36,288 bases of DNA from an uncultured Clostridia bacterium. GTDB taxonomy: Bacteria > Bacillota > Clostridia > Oscillospirales > Ruminococcaceae. The notes beneath the pieces were generated by a model. The model had not been told where the DNA came from, made no database searches, and was given only the letters and a program-made list of their open reading frames with translations. Positions within the stretch are counted from its first letter, which is position 1; each line of letters opens with the position of its first letter. The position numbers and the translations under genes are program-made. Shown piece after piece: positions 31,156 through 36,288 of the stretch. The stretch covers positions 1 through 36,288 of the forward strand of contig CANAQK010000014.1 in assembly GCA_947363605.1 (NCBI GenBank), in the 5' to 3' direction.

Positions 31156-32040
31156 ATGAAATTAAAAAAGCTGACAGGCGTTCACTGGGTTTTGATCATT
31201 GTGAGCATCCTTTTTATAGGCAGCTTGTTCATCGTGTTTTTTCCCAAGCCTGTTCCTCCGCCCTCTTCAAGGCCGACCCCGGCGGCTGATCTGGATTCCC
31301 TTCATGTCTTTCATTACCCCGGCTTGTCCTGGGGCGCAACGGTGGACGAGGTAAAGGAAAAGTTTGGCCTGTCGGAAAACCCCGGCCCTCTCGATCCGTT
31401 TAATGCTTTTGCTTCGACTTCTGCTTTGGCAACCGGCAGTGTGGATTTTTTGGGCCGGAAAGCGCAGACCAATTTTAACTTTTGGTGGGAATATGGCTCA
31501 GACCGCGGCGAGCTGTGTAATGTAACCGTCCGTATTCCGCTGTCGTTTGAACAGAGGGAGGAAGAATACGACAAGCTGTGCAAAGAGGTAGAAGCCTTGT
31601 CCAGAGAACAGGTGCCGGAGTTCGGCTCGTATTTCAACAAGAAAATGCGGGATGTGCATAATCCTGGCGCCTATGTGGATATGTGGGATACCGGCTATGA
31701 AGGCGAGGACGTTCCTTGGCAGTTCTATGAAATGGAGTTTTTCGGCGGCGACCGCCTGCTGAATATGCCCCAGGAATATCAGGACAGCTATAATAAGTTC
31801 CGGGGTCAGTTGTTTGTCAATGGGATTGTAACGGACACCTATGACCCGGATTGGGACTACAGCAAGAAGCCTTTCGATTATATTGAGAAGGAAGACCGCT
31901 TTTTGACCTTCACCGGGATTTACATGGATGTAGACCATGTCGGTAAAATAGCAACGGCAAAGATCATGTTTGATGGCCGTTGCATGATCGAACCGATTTC
32001 GGCTCACTATGTCATGAGCCTGGACAATGTTTTTAACTGA
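31156..32040 (+). CDS. Array protein P2 (divergent family member)
   Basis: A 294-residue protein with an N-terminal membrane helix (about 10-30, HWVLIIVSILFIGSLFIVFF), a Pro-rich linker (PKPVPPPSSRPTP) and the family block LHVFHYPGLSWGATVDEV. Its C-terminal domain is the most diverged, but it keeps VDFLGRKAQTNF and MPQEYQDSYN, which match P3 best. It lacks the AYLVAQSKK end. ATG 31156 follows GGAGG. No hairpin precedes it, unlike the other copies. Confidence 0.78.
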   Translation: MKLKKLTGVHWVLIIVSILFIGSLFIVFFPKPVPPPSSRPTPAADLDSLHVFHYPGLSWGATVDEVKEKFGLSENPGPLDPFNAFASTSALATGSVDFLGRKAQTNFNFWWEYGSDRGELCNVTVRIPLSFEQREEEYDKLCKEVEALSREQVPEFGSYFNKKMRDVHNPGAYVDMWDTGYEGEDVPWQFYEMEFFGGDRLLNMPQEYQDSYNKFRGQLFVNGIVTDTYDPDWDYSKKPFDYIEKEDRFLTFTGIYMDVDHVGKIATAKIMFDGRCMIEPISAHYVMSLDNVFN

Positions 32041-32049
32041 ATAGCTTGT

Positions 32050-32085
32050 ACAAAATCCGCCTGCCCCAAAACAGGCGGATTTTGT
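32050..32085 (+). terminator. Intercistronic hairpin after P2
   Basis: ACAAAATCCGCCTG pairs with CAGGCGGATTTTGT, a perfect 14-bp stem with TTTT in the 3' arm. It can act as an attenuator between P2 and P3. Confidence 0.65.
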
Positions 32086-32106
32086 AAAGAATAGGAGGGT
32101 GAGTCT

Positions 32107-33006
32107 ATGACAAAGAAATCGCTTCGCTGGGTTTTAAGAATAACCGTGCTTTTCGTAACCATCGGCCTGTTCACCGGATGCGCTTCTCAACCGCCTCAGC
32201 AAGAGTTCCTTCCTCCAACGGCAGACCCCTCGATTGTCCCGGCTGAAAATCTGGAAGACCTCCATGTATTTGGCTACCCCGGCCTGGAATGGGGCATGAC
32301 CATGGAAGAAGTACAGGAAACACTGGGCTTGACAGACTCAGACTGGAGCTTGGATAGTACGCTTGAGGATGGCTCGGAAATCCAGGCAACCGCATACCTC
32401 GATTTCTTAGGGCAGAAATATCAGACCAACTTTTGCTTTAATCAGATGAATTATTCTGATACGAAAATGCTAACCCGTGTCGATATTTTCTCACTGGTGG
32501 ATTCTGTGAACCCGGATGCAAACCAGCCGGGCTATGACAAAATTCGCGGCCAGGTGGAGTCTATGCTCAAGGAACAGGGCGGGGAATTTACCGTTACGGT
32601 GGATCAGATGAAACCAAGTATGTATTATCCGAATGGAGTGGCTCATCTGTACAATTCGGATTATAACGATCTTGGGGATGCAGAATGGGAAATCTTTTTG
32701 ACTGCATTCCATGGAACGGAAGGCTTATCTCATCTGCCGAAGGAATATCAGGACAGCTATAACCAAATCTTCCGCCGGCTGGTGGAAAGCGGGGAAATTT
32801 CTGAACCTTCCGGTTGGGATCCTCAGAAGTTCTTTGACTTTTGCGCGTATTCTTCTAACCCTTTGATTACTGCCGAAGTGAGGCTGGATATGAACTATAC
32901 ACGGGACGAAGAAAGTGGATCCTTGCGCATGACTTTTGATGCTTATGAATTTGTATGTGCGCTGTCCTGTCACCGTACCGTAGAACAAGAGAAATCTGCA
33001 AAATAA
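32107..33006 (+). CDS. Array protein P3 (lipoprotein form)
   Basis: A 299-residue predicted lipoprotein: a hydrophobic signal ending in the lipobox LFTGC, with Cys at about 26. Then come the linker ADPSIVPAENL and the family block LHVFGYPGLEWGMTMEEV. The domain keeps YLDFLGQKYQTNF, MLKEQGGEFTV and LPKEYQDSYN. The start region (AGGAGGGTGAGTCT, MTKKSLRW) is almost identical in DNA to the truncated copy, P5 and P6, although the mature domains differ strongly. Confidence 0.8.
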   Translation: MTKKSLRWVLRITVLFVTIGLFTGCASQPPQQEFLPPTADPSIVPAENLEDLHVFGYPGLEWGMTMEEVQETLGLTDSDWSLDSTLEDGSEIQATAYLDFLGQKYQTNFCFNQMNYSDTKMLTRVDIFSLVDSVNPDANQPGYDKIRGQVESMLKEQGGEFTVTVDQMKPSMYYPNGVAHLYNSDYNDLGDAEWEIFLTAFHGTEGLSHLPKEYQDSYNQIFRRLVESGEISEPSGWDPQKFFDFCAYSSNPLITAEVRLDMNYTRDEESGSLRMTFDAYEFVCALSCHRTVEQEKSAK

Positions 33007-33010
33007 TCTA

Positions 33011-33043
33011 CAAAATCCGCCTGCCCCAAACAGGCGGATTTTG
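33011..33043 (+). terminator. Intercistronic hairpin after P3
   Basis: CAAAATCCGCCTG pairs with CAGGCGGATTTTG, a perfect 13-bp stem, nearly the same as the hairpin after P2. Confidence 0.65.
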
Positions 33044-33062
33044 AATAACAGGGGGGAACTTT

Positions 33063-33901
33063 ATGAAAAAGAAATCAATGATCTGGCTGTTCAGCGCGAT
33101 CGCAGTCGTCTTAGCCGCAGTTTTAGTCCTGCTGGCCGTATGGGCTTGAAACCCTCCCCGAAATTAAATAATCTCCATACCTTCTGTTATCCCGGCTTGG
33201 AATGGGGCATGACCATGGAGGAAGCCAGTGAGGCCCTTGGGGTCAAAGAGGGTAATTTCCGTGAAACGATGCGGCAGGAGCAGGGCCTTTTTACCCACAT
33301 TACCGTACCGGTTTCTAATCAGGAATTCCTGGAGATGGACTATAAACGAAGCACGATTATGCTCCGGTTCATCCAGTTCGCCTATACGGAGGAACCCCTG
33401 CTGGCAGGTGTGATTTTACCTTCTGCCGGTACTTACCCGATTGAGGAAACCCAGGAGGAGTACGTCGGACGGATCGAGGATTGGCTGAAGGAGCAGGGGG
33501 CGGAGTATACCATCCAAATGGAGAATCAAAAAGAAAATCCCGATCAGCCGGGCCGGTATATCGGCGAAAATAACCCCCGTTATGCCAGCGTGGAAAGCGA
33601 TCCGAGGTTTGCCATGATTACGGTGAAAAGTAAGGCGGATATGCGCGACCAGCCGGAAAAATATCAGAAAGGCTTCAGCGAGATTCACAATTATTTGCTC
33701 CGGAACCGGATCATAGAAAGGCCGGAGGACTGGAGCATGGAGAAGTGGATTGATATTTCTTCCAGCGAGGAGCGGTTCCCGCTGGTGACCGTGAGGGCGG
33801 ATTACCTGTTCCAATCGGAAAATACTGAGCAGGACAGACGGGGCGTTATTACGATTGAAGCCTGGGGGCTGGCGTATCTGGTCGCATATTCGAAGAAATA
33901 A
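33063..33901 (+). pseudogene. Array gene P4, frameshifted after the membrane helix
   Basis: ATG 33063 (site AGGGGGGAA) opens a frame encoding a membrane segment (MKKKSMIWLFSAIAVVLAAV... to VWA) that stops at TGA 33147. The rest of the gene, from KPSPKLNNLHTFCYPGLEWG to AYLVAYSKK at 33901, is intact in the +2 frame. Adding one G to the GGG at 33142-33144 would restore a full protein of about 280 residues. Either the gene is broken, or it is switched by slippage, or the domain is made by reinitiation at ATG 33140, which overlaps the stop region and would give a form without an anchor. The body resembles P1/P5. Confidence 0.75.
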
Positions 33902-33909
33902 ACCCCCAA

Positions 33910-33939
33910 AACAGCCGTCTGCCCTTACAGGCAGCTGTT
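33910..33939 (+). terminator. Intercistronic hairpin after P4
   Basis: AACAGC pairs with GCTGTT outside a TCTG/CAGG stem. The spacer is like those after P1 and P5. Confidence 0.5.
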
Positions 33940-33962
33940 GTAAAAAATAGGAGGGTGAGTCT

Positions 33963-34805
33963 ATGACAAAGAAATCGCTTCGCCGCGGCGCAGTCCTTGC
34001 CGCTATGCTCCTGATTGCCGGGTCGATCGTGCCGGTGGTCTATTGGCTTCATCCGCCGCTTCGGCTGGACAATCTTCATACCTTCTGTTACCCCGGCTTG
34101 GAATGGGGCATGACCATGGAGGAAACACGGGAAGCCCTTGGGATTGAAGAAGAGCATTTCCGTGAAACCCATCAGTTTGAAAATGAAGTCTATACCGAAC
34201 GGGTGGTAGCTGTCCGCCGTCAGGAATTTTTGGGAGAAGAAGTTCAGGTTAATTTTCGATTCATCCAGTTTTCCGATTCGGACAAACCCCGGTTAACAGG
34301 GATGATTATTTCCAGCAGGATGATGGGCCATGATGCTTCCACCGATGAAACCTCAGAGGAATATTTTGGACGCCTTGAAAATTGGCTGAAGGAGCAGGGA
34401 GCGGAGTATACCGTCCGGACGGAGAACTTTAAAGAAGAGCCGGGCGAGTATAGAGGGTTCTATGTCGGAGACAGTGACTCCCACTATGACGAAATAGAAG
34501 GCAAACCGCTTTTTATCACCGCCTATTTCGAAAGCAGGGCGGATATGCGCGACCAGCCGAAACGGTATCAAAAGAGTTTTAATGAGATTTATAACTGGCA
34601 GGTTGGAATGGAACTGCGGGATCCGCCCGAAGGCTGGAGTATTGAGAACCTTTACGATCTTCGTGACGGAGGGGTGAAGCTTCCTCTGGTGACATTAGAA
34701 GCGAGTTATTTCTATCCTTCTGAAGAGATGGAGAAAGGCGCACATGGTGGTGTGTTAATCAATGCCTGGGAGCTGGCGTATCTGGTCGCGCAGTCGAAGA
34801 AATAA
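33963..34805 (+). CDS. Array protein P5 (near-identical copy of P1)
   Basis: A 280-residue protein identical to P1 apart from its first residues (MTKKSLRR instead of MKPKSLRR) and Pro for Ser just after the membrane helix. About 680 nt at the 3' end are base-for-base the same as P1. Site AGGAGGGTGAGTCT. It has the same single N-terminal helix and family block as P1. The identity points to a very recent duplication or gene conversion across about 3.9 kb. Confidence 0.8.
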   Translation: MTKKSLRRGAVLAAMLLIAGSIVPVVYWLHPPLRLDNLHTFCYPGLEWGMTMEETREALGIEEEHFRETHQFENEVYTERVVAVRRQEFLGEEVQVNFRFIQFSDSDKPRLTGMIISSRMMGHDASTDETSEEYFGRLENWLKEQGAEYTVRTENFKEEPGEYRGFYVGDSDSHYDEIEGKPLFITAYFESRADMRDQPKRYQKSFNEIYNWQVGMELRDPPEGWSIENLYDLRDGGVKLPLVTLEASYFYPSEEMEKGAHGGVLINAWELAYLVAQSKK

Positions 34806-34819
34806 ACCCCAAAAAACAG

Positions 34820-34839
34820 CCGTCTGCCCTTACAGGCGG
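34820..34839 (+). terminator. Intercistronic hairpin after P5 (hybrid spacer)
   Basis: CCGTCTG pairs with CAGGCGG. The left arm is of the P1/P4 spacer type and the right arm with its TTTTG tail is of the P2/P3 type, so the hairpin itself looks like a recombination joint. Confidence 0.55.
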
Positions 34840-34867
34840 ATTTTGTAAAAAATAGGAGGGTGAGTCT

Positions 34868-35647
34868 ATGACAAAGAAATCGCTTCGCTGGGTCATCATT
34901 TCCGCGGCGGTGCTGCTGGCCGTGGCCGTCGTAATAACGTCTGTTTTCCTGTTCCGTCCGTCCGCCAAGCTGGACAATCTCCAGGCATTCTGCTACCCCG
35001 GCCTGGAATGGGGCATGACCATGGAGGAAGTACGGGAGGCCCTAGATTGCAATGAAGTAAATTTCAGCGAAACACTTCGGTTTGAAAATGAAACATATAC
35101 CAGTATCGGCGTGGCAGTTCGCCATCAGGAGTTTTTGGGCCGGGATGTTCCGATTGAATTTTGGTTTGATCAATTCTATGATTCGGATGAACCCCGGCTT
35201 TCCGGGATGACGATTGATATGTTCTGGGAAAACAGGAATCCTCTTGAGGGGGATCAGAAAGACTGGGTGCAGCTTCTCGAAAGCTGGCTGAAAGAGCAGG
35301 GAACCGAATATACCCTTCGGGTTGAAGAATTGGAATATGAAGAGGGGTCGAGCGGCGCTACTGCTTATATTGAAAGCAAGACCGATTTTCGTGACCAGCC
35401 AAAGCGGTATCAAAAAAGCTACGGCAAAGTTTATAATGAAAAGATTAAGCTTGGGTTTGTGGAAGCCCCCGAGAACTGGTCTCCGGAGAATCCGGTTGAT
35501 CTTAGGAGTGATGAAGTCCGGCTTCCGCTGGTGACAATTGAATCATCTTTTCAGCCTCGTTCAGAAGAAGTGGAAGGAGATATCCCTGTTACGACAAAAA
35601 TTTTTGCCAGGGAGCTGGCATATCTGGTTGCACAATCGAAGAAATAA
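34868..35647 (+). CDS. Array protein P6 (shortest full member)
   Basis: A 259-residue protein with the standard array start (MTKKSLRW), a membrane helix (about 8-30, WVIISAAVLLAVAVVITSVFLF) and the family block LDNLQAFCYPGLEWGMTMEEV. It keeps RHQEFLG, SWLKEQGTEYTL, FRDQPKRYQKSY and the end AYLVAQSKK. It is shorter than P1 by about 20 residues because the segment between the last two of the middle blocks is reduced. A strong terminator follows. Confidence 0.8.
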   Translation: MTKKSLRWVIISAAVLLAVAVVITSVFLFRPSAKLDNLQAFCYPGLEWGMTMEEVREALDCNEVNFSETLRFENETYTSIGVAVRHQEFLGRDVPIEFWFDQFYDSDEPRLSGMTIDMFWENRNPLEGDQKDWVQLLESWLKEQGTEYTLRVEELEYEEGSSGATAYIESKTDFRDQPKRYQKSYGKVYNEKIKLGFVEAPENWSPENPVDLRSDEVRLPLVTIESSFQPRSEEVEGDIPVTTKIFARELAYLVAQSKK

Positions 35648-35652
35648 ACGAC

Positions 35653-35681
35653 AAAGCCGCCTGTATCTTACAGGCGGCTTT
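35653..35681. terminator. Terminator at the end of the array
   Basis: AAAGCCGCCTGTA pairs with TACAGGCGGCTTT (13 bp, 3-nt loop). It is the array hairpin in its longest form and separates P6 from the convergent nuclease gene, which ends 30 nt further on. Confidence 0.8.
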
Positions 35682-35711
35682 CTAGGACTTTCGTAAGAAC
35701 AAGCGGCATTT

Positions 35712-36137
35712 TTAAGAGATATCGTCCAGACATTGACTGGAACGCATGGAGGTGATCTTGGCCCTCAAGGGAGTAATCAGGCTTTTTACGTTATTCGTGC
35801 TTTTGGAAGAAAGTGCGTTGACCCTGGCTTGTACATAACGGTTATAAGTCGGGTGATTATAGAGGTTGTCCGAGCTTCTGTGGCTGGGTAGGGAAGTACT
35901 TGGGACAGCGCCGGGGGTTCGAGGGAGTTCGATCAGGTTATCGCTTTGGTTAAATTTGCTTTCGACGCCGTTGCTGTAGTAGTTGGGGAATGTGTTTTTT
36001 ACTACGCTGCGGGGGATGATATGATGGTTTTCATGTTGAGCTGCTTTGGCAGGAGAAGCAACCATAAATTTGACCTGGCTTCCGTATTCTGCGTCTGGAT
36101 GGAGCGTCATCTTCTTGGGGAAGTTCATCCACATCAT
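35712..36137 (-). CDS. Stand-alone AHH/HNH-type nuclease domain protein
   Basis: A protein of about 141 residues that matches the nuclease tip of Rhs/WapA-type polymorphic toxins. The key motifs are HENHHIIPRSVVK (metal-binding His pair), SDNLIELP and NHPTYNRYVQARVNAL. These tips normally sit at the C-terminus of very large secreted proteins; here there is no signal peptide or delivery domain. ATG 36137 is chosen (GGCGG 8 nt upstream); GTG 36146 is possible, but its leader would be only about 8 nt. It could be an orphan toxin module, a domesticated nuclease or a DNA-mobility relic. It converges on the P array. Confidence 0.7.
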   Translation of the reverse strand: MMWMNFPKKMTLHPDAEYGSQVKFMVASPAKAAQHENHHIIPRSVVKNTFPNYYSNGVESKFNQSDNLIELPRTPGAVPSTSLPSHRSSDNLYNHPTYNRYVQARVNALSSKSTNNVKSLITPLRAKITSMRSSQCLDDIS

Positions 36138-36160
36138 CTTTTTCACCGCCTTTTTCTTTC

Positions 36161-36189
36161 AGTGTAACATCTTCCGGCAGGGAAAACAA
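36161..36189 (-). promoter_or_regulatory. Promoter of the AHH nuclease gene
   Basis: Minus-strand TTGTTT, 17 nt, TACACT, giving a very short leader. Confidence 0.65.
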
Positions 36190-36195
36190 GAGGTT

Positions 36196-36224
36196 TTGCG
36201 TTTAAAGCGGAACTGTGCTATAAT
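36196..36224 (+). promoter_or_regulatory. Strong promoter pointing out of the window
   Basis: TTGCGT, 17 nt, TATAAT. It is divergent from the nuclease promoter. The gene or RNA it drives starts at or beyond the right edge. Confidence 0.7.
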
Positions 36225-36246
36225 AAGCGCAAAGCGCTTATTATAG
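36218..36246. repeat. Perfect 13-bp palindrome over the outward promoter
   Basis: CTATAATAAGCGC, loop AAA, GCGCTTATTATAG. The left arm contains the plus-strand -10, and the right arm contains a TATAAT for the opposite strand. It could be an operator or a 5'-end hairpin of the outward transcript. Confidence 0.7.
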
Positions 36247-36288
36247 GGATGGCCGGGGCGATCCGTTCGCGCAGGCTCACTGCCGCCC

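Noticed and set aside
30938-35681. CRISPR-like regular repeats
   Set aside because: The similar spacers are about 0.8-1 kb apart, differ in sequence and lie between coding genes; they are intercistronic hairpins of a duplicated array.
36225-36288. Start of a stable RNA (RNase P, tmRNA, SRP or 6S) at the right edge
   Set aside because: The few bases available do not match the 5' ends of these RNAs as I know them; only the promoter can be supported.
1-36288. tRNA or rRNA genes, phage genes, complete insertion sequences
   Set aside because: None were recognised; no transposase, integrase or structural phage protein is encoded.

Overview
The window looks like a chromosomal stretch from a Gram-positive anaerobe of the class Clostridia, most likely a gut-type Oscillospirales (Ruminococcaceae/Oscillospiraceae) genome of moderately high GC. 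The support is: an IspH protein fused to ribosomal-protein-S1 domains, an NfnAB electron-bifurcating pair, a split chromate transporter, a DivIVA-like protein, strong AGGAGG ribosome sites, a CIRCE element before htpG, and an RpiR/BaiN/Cmk/PlsC/IspH gene order. No rRNA, tRNA, CRISPR array, complete insertion sequence or phage gene was seen.

Layout. 1-590: a small Cys-rich gene (apparently CTG-started) and a partial ORF on the minus strand, bracketed by two copies of a hairpin-rich repeat (called R1 here). 705-2882: a MacA/MacB-like adaptor and permease without an ATPase gene. 2972-7071 (minus): citrate synthase and HtpG, separated by a structured noncoding stretch; htpG carries a near-perfect CIRCE operator. 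7392-8255: class II fructose-bisphosphate aldolase. 8428-11150 (minus): a membrane protein, an RlmL-type rRNA methyltransferase whose last codons and stop come from an R1 copy, and a HAD phosphatase. 11415-20281 (plus): a long, tightly packed run of DivIVA-like coiled coil, fumarase beta subunit, MATE transporter, RpiR regulator, BaiN-type flavoprotein, cmk, plsC and the ispH-S1 fusion. 20397-21556: two-gene chromate transporter. 21677-22275: a divergent small gene and Xre regulator around a palindromic operator. 22380-23687 (minus): HtrA protease with a structured leader. 24075-26819: Nudix hydrolase and NfnAB. 26908-27202: R1 copy E and a second inverted-repeat element. 27214-28887 (minus): TetR regulator with two membrane proteins behind a consensus promoter flanked by twin palindromes.

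29165-35681 is the most unusual part. A consensus promoter drives a secreted protein and then a tandem array of six related membrane-anchored or lipoprotein genes (P1-P6) plus one truncated hybrid copy. All share a YPGLxWGxT motif, similar start regions, and mostly hairpin-bearing spacers. P1 and P5 are almost identical, P4 is frameshifted, and the short copy is a P6/P3 mosaic, so the array is actively duplicating and recombining. A stand-alone AHH/HNH-type nuclease gene faces the array from the right. At the right edge a strong promoter points out of the window from within a perfect palindrome.

Five R1 copies (four complete) lie at operon boundaries, 3' gene ends and intergenic gaps. They have TATAGTC-type ends and lose internal hairpins as whole units, as expected of a nonautonomous MITE-like element.
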